Source of the DNA: Malurus cyaneus samueli
Taxonomy: Eukaryota > Chordata > Aves > Passeriformes > Maluridae
Direction: 5' to 3'
Assembly: GCA_009741485.1 (NCBI GenBank)
Contig: CM019236.1
Coordinates: forward strand, 45,600,451-45,664,450
Length of the DNA: 64,000 nucleotides
The position numbers and the translations under genes were made by a program. This document shows positions 24,518-34,960 of this stretch, in pieces. The notes under the pieces are model-generated. The model did no database searches and was not told the DNA's origin. It worked only from the letters and a program-made list of their open reading frames with translations. The stretch's first letter is position 1. Each line of letters opens with the position of its first letter.

Positions 24518-26890
24518 CCTGGTTTGCACCTGCTGAGCTGGAATTATCTCAGAAAGCTCAAGTGCATGCTGCAAGTGTGCTGTTGGTCCATCAGTGATCC
24601 TAGCGCAGGCAGACAGAGCCAGAAGCTTGCAGAAAAAAACTTGGAAAATAAGGTCCTTTGATGTACAGGCAAATGAACCACAACATTAGGTCTTCTGAAT
24701 ATTACTGCATGTTATTGCTTCAGATTAATACAACATTTGCAATTTTACTTTTACTTTGGAGGATAATACCTGGGGGAAAAAAGAAAGGAGAAAAGAAAAA
24801 AAAAAGAGAGAAAAATAAAGAAAAAAAGAAAGAAAAGAAATAAAGGCAATAGTCAGGAAAGTAAGCGATTGAGTCCTAGTAATCATAACAAATCATATAA
24901 AATCATCGCACTCGTCGTTACTGGATTATAGCATTTCTCTCTAGAACATGCCGATACCGCACTTCCATATTAAGTCAAACTGTCCATAGCTTTGAAATGT
25001 CAAATGAGGGTCCTTTCGCGGTGTGGGAGCAGTTACTCCACGCACTATCTGCGTGCAGTTAAATTATGGCATGGAGTTGCACGAAATTCTCAACGTTTTT
25101 TCCGCAATACAAACAAAAAAAAAGTCAGTCAGATAACTATCTCTTCTTTGACTTATCTCCTGCCCAGTTCTGCATGATATATGTTTATCCACACTCTGCA
25201 GCTTTATCTGTTGAAGCGCTCTGGAGCAGTCAAGTGGTGATTGACTTGTTTTCTGGTAGGCAGGAGGTGTTTATTTCATCCTTTCTTTCCGCTTCATGCC
25301 CCTCACAATGCTGTGTGTGGTTCAAGCCACGAGTTCAGGGATCGTCTTTTTGACTTCTGTGGATGAGACTTCAGTGCTTGAGAGGACATGTGAATGCGTG
25401 TTTGCATATATTAGCCTTGGTTCTCTGCGGCCTTCTCTAGCTGCCTCTGTGGGAGGCAGGGGCATGATTGAAATCGATGAGATATTGAGGTCAACTATAC
25501 AAACGTGATCTAATTTCTGGGAAATTTCCTTCTCCAGCTTCTGCATTTCAGAGAACACTATGTGGGCTCGCAGTGTGTTGGAATATTTATTCTCATTTCC
25601 TCACTATTCTGGATCTTCCTGATAAAAAAAAAAAGTGAAGACATGGGCACATGCATTTAAACCTATACTGCAATTAGACTGGCTGCATGATATGATATAG
25701 GAAAAAGAATGAAAATGAAATCATCTAACTAAGATAATATACGCTGAAATCCAGCATCAACATGGCTTGCTTTCCTTTGGAGAGACATAGCAGACCAGAT
25801 GCAGCTATTGTCAAGAAATGAAAAATACCTGTGAGCTTTTTCTGGCCTATCCAAGATGTTGCCTTGCATTTTATGTCATTAAAACAAGAATAACAATAAC
25901 AAAAAACAAGCACGCCTTGGCTTGTCACTTGTTATCGTAACTTGGAATGACTGCTGTATGCCTCATTCCCTGTTAGAAAAGGACAGATAACTCATTGAAA
26001 AAGATTTCCAACAATAGCACTGATCTGGGAGAAAGAGCAGGATAAATTGAAAACCTGAGATTCTGGACTATGGCTGAGCACAGTCACAGATGTAGCAAAT
26101 ACCTGGATCTGTTTGCTGTCATCCAGCTATGTAATTTCTATGCTTTTTCGAAGTGTTACAATTCTAATTGCAAGGTATCTGAATGCTGTAGAAGTGTAGA
26201 TTTTGTCATTCTTCACAGAGCTTTTAGAGGTGGCAGCTGTGCCTTACTTTTCAGAGTAGTTGTCTAAAAATTCACTGCATCCGGCAGTACACAATTTCTC
26301 ATTCTTTGTTCTTCTTGACTTTGAACCCCAAAGAGACACAAATTTCTGGTTAAATTTAGTGCTGAGATGTTTCCCCATTTGTTTTCATTAAAAGTTCCCT
26401 GATCCTTTTCTGACCCACTCCTACTGACAATGTGAGCTCAGTGGAAACACTGGTGAGCCCAGACTGATCACAAATGAGCTGGAGCTGACCTCTGCACTTC
26501 ATGGAGATGAATTGTATGGTGCCTTTATTCCATTATGGCCCAAATCTTTGGGGGAGAAAAAAAAAGAATAGGGTCTAGTACACAGATAACTGAAGGCAAT
26601 CAAACTTCTAAGCGTATTTCTAAAGTCCTTTGATTAAATTTTCATTAATGCCCCTTGCAACTGGATTCTCATTGAAATCTGAAGTTCAAGCCATAGAAAC
26701 ACAAGGTCAGTATACTAACAAAAAAAGAAGAGATAATTCTTATGTGCAATTGAAGAAAAGTGTCTGGAAGAGATAAAGGTGATATACAGCCTTATAACAG
26801 ATCCAGTTTTCACTGCCTTTCTTCACCTGCTGGTGTAATCTGAAAACACTTCTATGAGACCATCAGATGGAAGATTTATACCTAGCTCGG
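24518..26890. other. Non-coding; purine microsatellite at 24775-24845
   Basis: No gene is recognised. Apart from the A/G simple repeat, a stretch at about 24900-25110 has several CpGs in AT-rich context but no other feature. Confidence 0.45.
24775..24845. repeat. Purine-only (AAAG)n-like microsatellite
   Basis: About 70 bases of A and G in AAAG, GAAAA and GAGAAA units. It is a simple repeat likely to vary in length. Confidence 0.85.
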
Positions 26891-27430
26891 ATTCACTTAA
26901 TCTCGCTGAGGAAAACCAAAGTTTACGAGAGCTTCTGTAGGAGATGTGGTTCTCACTGGTATCAGCGTTCTGGTTTCGGTGTGATCAAAGCAGCCCCAGC
27001 CACATCCCACGCTGATTAGGGAAAGCTCAGCTGCCACCAACGCCGTCACCGTGTTACCTGGAAGCTTGCATGGGCCAGGCTGGACTGGCTCAGTCCAGAA
27101 CATGACATCAGTCCTGAACAGCTCTGACAAAAACTGACAGCGTCGCGAACAGGTGAGAAGCCCACATGTCAAGAACTTGGCACGAAAATACAACCCAAAA
27201 ACGCAGAAGCAGCATCGCGCTGTGAGGAACAGAGATGCATTAGCAAAGGCTGCCCCCTCCTGATAGCAGCATGAATGCACGTTCCTCTAACGCCGGTTTT
27301 TACTACAAAATTATTAAAAATTAGGGGCGGTGTCCCCTGCACTGAGACTGTGATTCTCCTCTGGAAGCGACAGCTCTGCATGGGCTGTTTGCTCCTGGTA
27401 AAACAATTTAGCGATATCCATGCCGTTTGT
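26890..27430. promoter_or_regulatory. Small CpG-rich patch, possible minor CpG island
   Basis: Roughly 540 bases carry about twenty CpG dinucleotides by eye (for example around GACAGCGTCGCGAACAGG, AGCATCGCGCTGTG and TAACGCCGG), while flanking kilobases have very few. GC content is moderate. It could be the promoter of a non-coding transcript or an intergenic methylation-free element. The 127-codon minus frame within it (26897-27280) matches no protein I know. Confidence 0.4.
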
Positions 27431-27524
27431 AGAGAAACCTGGATGAAGTGGGCTTTCCCTCCAAAAGCAAGCAGTATTTAGGCAGATCCACATCCTTTCT
27501 CCCTCACAACAGGACCTGAAAGAA

Positions 27525-27739
27525 CTATAGATGGCTAGAAGCTTTATTTAGCTTCTTCAGATGCTTTCCCTTCAGCTGCCTGTGCAGTTCCAGCAGTGCA
27601 ATGGGGTTTGACGAAATCACACTGATGTAAATTTTTCCCTTGTCTGTTGGGACACAGATGATTTTAGGATTTTCCAGACCTGCAGGGCATTGAATTGGGC
27701 AGGCATATCTTCCAGGAGATGGTATTTTTAGCTCTGCAG
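27525..27739 (-). CDS. Unidentified exon-like ORF, possible terminal exon or pseudogene
   Basis: On the minus strand, TGCATTATTCTGCAG at about 27740 is a good splice acceptor, and about 71 codons follow to a TAG at 27525-27527. The reading looks protein-like: ELKIPSPGRYACPIQCPAGL, then KIICVPTDKGKIYISVIS, then a basic tail ending KHLKKLNKASSHL, with no low-complexity bias. An AATAAA overlaps the last codons. I do not recognise the family. No matching upstream exon could be found, so it could be the last exon of an unknown gene, a decayed gene piece, or chance. It lies on the same strand as SHB but beyond the SHB 3' end. Confidence 0.3.
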
Positions 27740-29340
27740 AATAATGCACTACCTCCACTGGTCTGATTTATACCACATTCATTTATACCACTATCTGAAC
27801 TGTCACGCTTTTCTCTTGCATTATTGTTAACCGCGTGACAGAGCACACTGCGTTTGTCCAAAGTGCAGCAGCACACACACATCACCTTGGTATTCGTCTC
27901 TGGCTTTTTATTTTGCATCTGTTGGTTGTCATTCAGAAATTTTCCATATTTACAAGCATGTACTCACCAGGAGCTGATCACTGAAACTTGCTCAGAGTGC
28001 CATTCTAAAGATGGAAATGATTGGATGGGATACCCTTCCAAACAGATTATTGGCCATGTTGCCATGAGAAAAATCTCTCAAGAAAAAGCTCTTCTTTGAT
28101 TATTTTATATGACTTTCCCTTTAAAGAAATTTTAAACTGTCATTTTTAAACTTTTCCTGTAACGTCCCATCTCTGACAATTTCCTCCAAACAGCAAACCT
28201 CTCGCAACCTCTTTAAAGAAGCCATTCCTTATTAAATTCTGCTACTTCACACCTTATGTATTTGCATCATAATTCTTTGACACACTGGAGTTTCCTAGGT
28301 GATTCTGGAGTCTGGGTTTTTAAACTAGTATTATGCTGGCTCCTTCCTAAATTCACAATGATTTAGTCACACAGGGAGACCTCTTCTCAATCCTTCTTTA
28401 AGCCACTCCTCCCACCTAGCATTTTCAGATGTGTAGTTTTTATTCAGAAAATCTTCCCAGTTTTAAAAACCCATGATTATTTTATGCTGATTTATCTATT
28501 TTGAGATAAAATCTTAAGCTGAATACTTTTTTTTATGAATTGCAAATAACATTTTCACTGATATTTTTTTCCCATGATGCTTACAATACTTTAAACCGGA
28601 ATAAATACTCTAGCAGAAAATTAACTGCTAAAACCAGATTTTTGATGAAAGGGAAAGGATCTATTGCTTCATGAGTTTTTTCTTGAAAACAAAACATAAA
28701 AATGAAGACAGTTGCCTTCCCATAAAGAAAGCCAACTTTCAACAGCTGAGCTAAATCACAGTCTTCAGTTTGGAACACATTCTTCATTCTATGTTTTTTG
28801 CATCAATTCACAGCATGATAAAGCGTTCCTAATGTAATGACTTTACCTCTAATATTTTACTCAGTCAGATGACCAAGTTTCATTTAAATTAATCACAGCT
28901 CAAAGCCAATCAAGTACAGTAGTTCTTTCTTTTTACATGTGATTACATGATGGGACTCAGGAGACAATTGCAAGAAAATACAAAATTTTGAAATAATTTT
29001 CCAACTTTAGGGACTGTTGAACTTGAAACAACTGTTCTAAATATTTTTGCTATGCTTGAAGCTATCCAGAATGCCACTGTTGAGGTTCTAAAAGATTTTC
29101 AATCTGAAGTTGCCTCACTTTATGTAGTAATGAAGATCTAATCGCAATTACAACACTGTGACCCATCCTGATTCTGCGAAGGATCCTTAAAGGAATGTGT
29201 TCCCAGTGCTTTGGATAGCATTGGGTAACAAGGAATGCAGGCTGAAATGCCCAACAAAGCAGCTCCAGAACTGGGAAGCATTTCTTCCTGGCGGAAGAAA
29301 TGTTGTCACTATTTCCTTCCCAGCAGAACTGGATCTGTGA
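27740..29340. other. Non-coding, no recognisable feature
   Basis: AT-rich sequence with short open frames only and no repeat I can name. Confidence 0.5.
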
Positions 29341-30405
29341 GGTGGGAGATGGAGTCAGCACTGGCACTCGGGATTCCTGCTGGGATCCAAGCACTGAAGC
29401 CACAGCTCAGTCAGGGCTGGCTTCCAGGTGAACCACGGCTTTGGAAGGCCCAGCTGGCTCTGTAATATCCCAAAGCAACTGGGCAGTGTCCCAGGTTGAG
29501 GAGGATTGACTGCTGAGCTCCCAGTGTGCTCCCAAGGGAATGCTGCCTGCACAGGCATAGCCCCCAGAAGGGAATGGCGAGGGGAGACAGAAACCCAGGG
29601 AAGGGGTCTGAGATCTGAGCTTCAGGGCACTGCCCAGCTGAGAGCCCTCTCTGAGCCCAGGCTTCCCTCAGAGGAACACCAAAGCTGCCCTGGGCACAGG
29701 GAGAGGCAGAGGAAGGTTGCCTGAGTGGAAACTTGATCAAAGAAGGGATGTCAGGAGCTGAGTGAGGCAGGTAAGCAGCCCACAGCAGGCTCACACAACT
29801 GCTGGCTGCCCTCAGGAATGGCAACAGAGCCTGGGCAGGGAAGAGATGCCAGCCTGGCAGCTGCTCCAGGGCACAGCTCTGCTGGAAGCCTGGCCAGCTG
29901 TGTGCTGTGTTTCCCTGGAGCAGATACAAAGCCTGTAACACAGTTCTCACTGCTGCAGCTGCTGGCAGCCATGAGGACTGACCTGCTGTGGCCAGCTCGA
30001 CAGCCAGATCCCATCCCTGCTGTATCTTTCCAAAGATGGCCCAGGGACAGAAGGCTCTGGGATAAGCAGACTTCTGATGAAGGCAACTCCAGGCCCACCA
30101 GGAAGCAGAGGAGCAAACCTTCATGGCTGGGATAGGCAGGTCCTGGTGAGCTGCTGTCCTTCTCCCTAAGCTTGAGGAAGAAAGCACAGTGGAGAGTGGC
30201 CAGTGTTGTCAGCTGTCAGCTGTGTGGAGCCAAGGAAGGAGGTTCCAATGCCTCCTCCTCTGCTTTTGGGAAAGGCAAAGTTTTGGGTGAAGGTCAGCAT
30301 GGAGTGGCAGAGGACAGAGCTGTTTCCCTGACATTGCAGGGGTGAAGTGGAGGGATATGGGATTCTGGCTGCAGCCAAGTGGCACTGGACTCACGGGTGG
30401 GCACG
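29340..30405. other. GC-rich, CpG-poor block, probably an unclassified repeat
   Basis: About 1 kb is rich in CTGGG, CAGCTG and GCCTGG-type words but poor in CpG, unlike the AT-rich flanks. It ends where a provirus-like LTR begins at about 30410. A 258-codon minus-strand frame (29411-30187) and smaller plus frames are open, as often happens in such composition. They contain no domain I recognise, and I do not call them genes. It may be an interspersed repeat or part of the neighbouring retroviral insertion. Confidence 0.4.
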
Positions 30406-30411
30406 ATGAGT

Positions 30412-30909
30412 GTCCTGGGGCTGGCTGGGACAGAGTCAGCTTTCCCGATTACAGAGCTGTGCTTTGTACTTGTAGCTACAGTGGGGTTGAAAACACACCA
30501 GTGCTCTGGCCATGCTGACAGGGCTCACACTGCATCACATTCCATCCAGGGGCCAGTGGCGGTGGGCAAGAGTTTGGGAGTGCACTTAGCCAGGACAGCT
30601 GACTCTAACTAACCAGAGGGGATATTCCATATGATATATGTTGTTCTTGACAATAAAATACTTCTATTGTTGGAGGGATTTGTTATTAAGGTGTTTGTCC
30701 TCCAAAGTAATTACTACACATACTGAGGCCCTACTTCCCAGGACACCACCTGATGATGAGAAAGAGAGAAAAAATGTTTTTGCTTTGCTTTGCTTCCATG
30801 CACAGCCTTTGGTTTTCTTCACTGAACTGCCTTTATCTTGACCCATGTGCTTTTTCATTGTGTTTTCTCCCCTGTTGAGTGATAGAGCTGTTGGTGGCCA
30901 CTTGGCACA
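30412..30909 (+). mobile_element. Diverged 5' LTR of a decayed endogenous retrovirus
   Basis: The order of landmarks parallels the solo LTR at 23867-24517: a start near GGCTGGGACAGAGTCAGC, then GGACAGCTGACTCTAAC and GGGATATTCCATATG near 30600-30635. Next come a CTTTATCTTGACCCATG block near 30830 and an end at ACTTGGCACA. An AT-rich or unrelated stretch near 30640-30780 interrupts the middle. It is followed directly by a primer-binding-site-like sequence, which places it as a 5' LTR rather than a solo copy. Divergence is high and no activity is expected. Confidence 0.6.
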
Positions 30910-30917
30910 GTCCTTTT

Positions 30918-30934
30918 TGGCACCCAGCATGTGG
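30918..30934 (+). other. Degenerate retroviral primer-binding site
   Basis: TGGCACCCAGCATGTGG lies a few bases after the LTR end. It has the position and general form of a primer-binding site that pairs with a tRNA 3' end, with several substitutions. The position supports reading 30412-30909 as a 5' LTR. Confidence 0.5.
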
Positions 30935-31374
30935 ATTGAGATGGTGTGAGTTTTGAATTGAGCATGCTATAGCTGTTATTAATAATCAGTTATTAATTGG
31001 CAGGTTTCTGTGTCTTTGAAGTTGGCTTGCTGCACTGAACACCTCTTTATTTTGTTGAGCTTCAGAACATGTAAATACAAACATTGCCCATGTGCACTTA
31101 ACTGTGCTGGGGAAGCTATCTTGCAGAGAGAATGAGAGAACACACCTCCCTCTTCTCTGAGATTGATATTGGTGGCTTTATTGCATGGACTCACAAGGCT
31201 CCCATACACCCTTATGTTAGGTGTTTAATACTACTGATATTTTTGGGTTGTGTGGCCAAAATAGCACTATTCTGGACAGTCCTGGAGGCCCTGTGTATCC
31301 TTGGTGTAGATTACCTCAGGACAGTGCACTTCAAGGACCCAAAAGGTAACCAGTGAGCTTTCAGTGCAGCCATC

Positions 31375-31985
31375 ATGAATACAGGGGAGATGAAACAGCT
31401 GAATAGCTTGTCTGGCCTCTCAGAACATTCCTCTGCTGTGGCCTTACGTGGGTGGATGAACAGCAGGCACTGATTGTCACCATAGCAGAGCAGCAGCAAC
31501 TGAGATTCCCCAGCTCCCACCCGCGGGCTGATTCACCCAGTGGAGACCCAACAGTGATCAGCACCTTCTAAATATCCCACAAGGCCCATGCAAAAGTCTG
31601 GTGTAAGGCAAAAGTTAACAGGGACTGTTGTGTCCTGAACGAAGCTGTCACACCGCTGCTGAGTGCTGCTGTGCTTGATGTGATGGAGGTCCCATGCCAG
31701 CTGGAGTCAAGGACACTACAACGCATATTGCCAATGTTTTTTTTCTCAATTCCTTTGGCAGCAAAAGCACCAGTTTGCTTTCAAGTGTCAGTGTACCTGG
31801 AATGAACCGCCCCAGGCTGGAAGCACAGTCCGACCATTTGTCAGGGACCAATCCAAGCTACCAGGGTGATCCCCCTGAACATTATCATACACTGACAACA
31901 TCAACATGTTGGGTAAAAAAGCATGCTAGGTGGGCTGCAGGGTTTATAGGGGTGGCAATCTGTGATTTGATTCCTAAATAATTAA
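31375..31985 (+). pseudogene. Decayed endogenous retrovirus pol (RT) remnant
   Basis: Plus-strand translation in changing frames from about 31690 to 31920 resembles the reverse transcriptase of avian endogenous retroviruses. It includes a stretch corresponding to the palm region. Where the catalytic Tyr-x-Asp-Asp is expected, 31888-31899 reads Tyr-Thr-Asp-Asn, so a catalytic aspartate is lost. A stop codon lies just upstream at 31876-31878, and frameshifts interrupt the rest. The upstream part (31375-31690) has a similar degraded pol-like character. No gag or env is recognisable and no 3' LTR was found downstream. It is a dead relic belonging with the LTR and primer-binding site at 30.4-30.9 kb. 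Confidence 0.6.
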
Positions 31986-33404
31986 ACAACAGAGTCTCTC
32001 AAGTGTGGTGAAGAAGTCAAGCCTGGGCTCCTTTGGTGCTGAGAAAACAGTTGGGGCAAGAGAGCAGCAGGACACCTGGGCTTCCTGGAAAACAGCAGCT
32101 CCTTTCGCCAGCCTCACCTCTTACAAGATGCATGCTCTGCCAGAGCGCTGATGGTTATATATGCCCCTGGGAGTTGCAGATAGTTTTGCATTTATACCCC
32201 ATTAGTCAGCTGAATCGCCTTGCTGAAGTCTGCCTCATGAGGGAGCTCTGTTCCTAGGAAAAGGAGTGCGAGGTGATATCCCCCAGTGTATCAGCTCCTG
32301 AGACTAGAATGGGTTGGGGGAAACATCCCTTCCCTCTTCCAGCACTCCCTGTCGAAGGAGTGTCTCTACACAGCCTCAGTTGTGTCCCACAGGAACACAG
32401 GAGCAGGGAACGTGAGGATTTAAGTCTGTGGGGAGCTGCGGGACGTGAGCCTACAGAAAACAGCATCACTGCCTGCCTGTGGGAAAGATCCACTTCTGGA
32501 GGAGTTTCCTTATGCTCTGTCTCTGTATTCATCAGGGCCCCACCTCAGGCCAAGCTGGGGGTGTTCAGCTCTTGAGGCTGAAGGACATTCCCTGTAACCC
32601 AGCAATGTCTTGGTACATGGAGGCTTGGATACTGTGGACAGAGAAAACACACAGCCCTGTCCCCTTCAGCCCCTTCAGAATCCTGGGGACTGCACACTCT
32701 GGCTGGCTGCATCAAGACCAAATGCGCTGAAAGTGGCCACAGGATTTCATTTTGCGTCAAAATGTTTCTAACTTTTTTTAATTTTCCAAAATACAAACCG
32801 AAATATTTGACAGCTGGATTTTGGCTTTTCTTGTGGGTAGGCAAAAGCAGGAGGAATGGGAGATGAAGGAAGATGAAGGAAGGAAAAAAGTAATGCATCT
32901 GGAGAGACAAAGGTAAAAACCAAAATGAGCATAAGTAGGCCAAACACATCTTCTATTTTCATTGTTACTGTTGTTGAAACAACCAAAATCCTAGGATTCA
33001 GAGCAAGAAAATTCAGTATGGAGAAAAATCATGACATGATGAACATTAAATTCGTATTTAGCACAGATGAAAAAAGAAATTAAGAAATCACAATAGTCAC
33101 CACAGTAATTGCTCTGGGTTTGGTTAAGATGTTATTTCTTTAAAAACAGGAAAAGTCTTTCCCCATGAACCAGCTCCTTCTCCAGCCACTGGGTGGCCAC
33201 AGCTGTAAATGGAAGATATAAAAACTGAAGCAACGATGCACACGCAAGCCGGCAGTGGCTCAACGTGTCAAAAACACAGTAGTTCAGCAGCTTTGGTAAT
33301 CCCAGAATAATGCCTCTTGCTGAGTGGGAGAAGAAAACCAGTCTGAACAAGAGAGAGGCTTTTTTGCTGTAACTCAGTAAAGAAAATAGTTTATGACGTT
33401 TGGG
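31986..33404. other. Non-coding; retroviral remainder not excluded at the left end
   Basis: No gene is recognised. The stretch 32000-32720 is somewhat GC-richer and might include further decayed proviral sequence, but I cannot match it. A short GATGAAGGAA duplication lies at about 32862-32885. Confidence 0.4.
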
Positions 33405-34960
33405 AGAAGTGGCAGTCCACTCAGGGAGACTAAAAATGCCCAAGTTTATACAGGAAGAAAATGAAAAGGGCCAAAGCTCTACTAGAACTTAATTTGGCTA
33501 CTGCAGTAAAAAACAAAGTATTTCTATCAATAAATCTATTGAGCTGGAAGACATAGGGAACAGAATGATGGCTTATAATCCAAGGGGAAAGGATTAGCAA
33601 CCTGCTACACTACTTAAACACACAGAAGCCTATGGGACCAAATGGGATGTTCCCAAGGGTACAGAGGGAGCTGGTGGAAGGGCTCACTGACCCATTTTTA
33701 AACATTTGCCAGCAGTCCTGGCTAACCAGAGGTCCCAGGAGACAGGAAGTTAGCCAGTGTGCTGCCCTTCACAAGAGCTGGAAGGAGGATCTGTGCAGTC
33801 CTGGGGCACTACTGGCCTGTCAGCCTGGGGAAAGTCATGGAACAGATCACCCTGAGTGATACAAGACAACCAGGGATCAGGCCCAGCCAGCATGGATTTA
33901 GGGAAGGCAGGTCCTACTTGACCAAACAGATCTTCTGTGACAGGGTCACCCACCTAATGGCTGAGGGGAAGGCTGTAGGTGTTGTCTACTTTGACTCCAG
34001 CAAAGCCTTTGACACTGTCTCCCATGGCATTCTCCTGGAAAAGCTGGTGTTCATGGCTTGGATAGGTGCACTGTTCACTGAGTAACAAAGTGGCTGGATG
34101 GCCACATCCAGAGAGCGGTGGTGAATGGAGTCACACCCAGCTGGCAGTCTATCACAAGGGCTTTTCCCCAGGGGTCAGTGCTGGGACCAGTTTTGTTTAA
34201 TATGGAATTCACTGATCTGGATGAGGGAACGGAGTACACCCTCCATCATCTTGCAGACAACACCAAGCTGCATGGGAGTGTTGAGGTGCTGGAGAGAAGG
34301 AAGGCTCTGCAGAGGGATCTGGATGGGCTGGTTCTGCACCGGGGTTGCAATAACTCCACTCAGCACTACAGAGTGGGGGCAGAGTGTCTGGAAAGCTTCC
34401 CAGCAGAAAAGGACCTGGGGATGCTGGTTGGCAGCAGCTGAACAGGAGCTGGGAGTGTGCCCAGGTGGCCAAGAAGGTCAGTGACATCCTGGCCTGTGTC
34501 AGCAATAGAGTGGCCAGCAGGACCAGAGCAGGCATTGTTCCCCTGTTCTCGGCACTGATGAGGCCACACTTCGAGCTCTGTGTTCTGGGCCCTTCACTCC
34601 AAAGACATTGAGAGGCTGCAGCAAGTCCAGAGAAAGGCAAAGGAACTGGTGATGGGTCTGGAGCACAAGTCCTGCTAGAAGTGGCTGGGGGAACTGGGGG
34701 TGATTAGCTTGGAGAAAGGGAATGAGAAGAAGCAGCCTCAGATTGTATCAGTGGTGGTTTAGATTATATTAAATATGGAAATAATTTATTCCTGAAAGAG
34801 CTGTCAATCACAGATCAGGCTGCTAGGGAAGTGGTTCAGTCACTATCCTTGGAGATATTTAAAAGATGTGGCATTTAAGGACATGGTTTAGTTGTGGATT
34901 GGGTAGCATTAGGTTAAACATTGGACTTGATGACCTAAATAATTCTATGTTGATATGTTT
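33405..34960 (+). mobile_element. CR1 LINE, ORF2 reverse transcriptase part plus 3' end
   Basis: This is the longest LINE copy in the window, about 1.55 kb in plus orientation. Translation shows the RT region in pieces: GIRPSQHGFREGRS, then VVYFDSSKAFDTVSHGILL (palm region), then [13 protein letters not shown], and [12 protein letters not shown], where the catalytic FADD-type motif has become LADN. Further on, [15 protein letters not shown] matches the C-terminal part of the CR1 protein. It ends with GACTTGATGACC and AATAATTCTATG, the CR1 3' terminus. Stops and frameshifts (for example at 34083) break the frame. It is 5'-truncated within ORF2 and inactive. Confidence 0.92.

Noticed and set aside
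24174..24661. Plus-strand frames of 113 and 160 codons
   Set aside because: They cover the solo LTR and its flank; LTRs do not encode proteins and no motif is present.
33632..34640. Open frames of 75-143 codons on both strands as genes
   Set aside because: They lie within the CR1 element. The plus frames are broken pieces of its reverse transcriptase and the minus frames are shadows.
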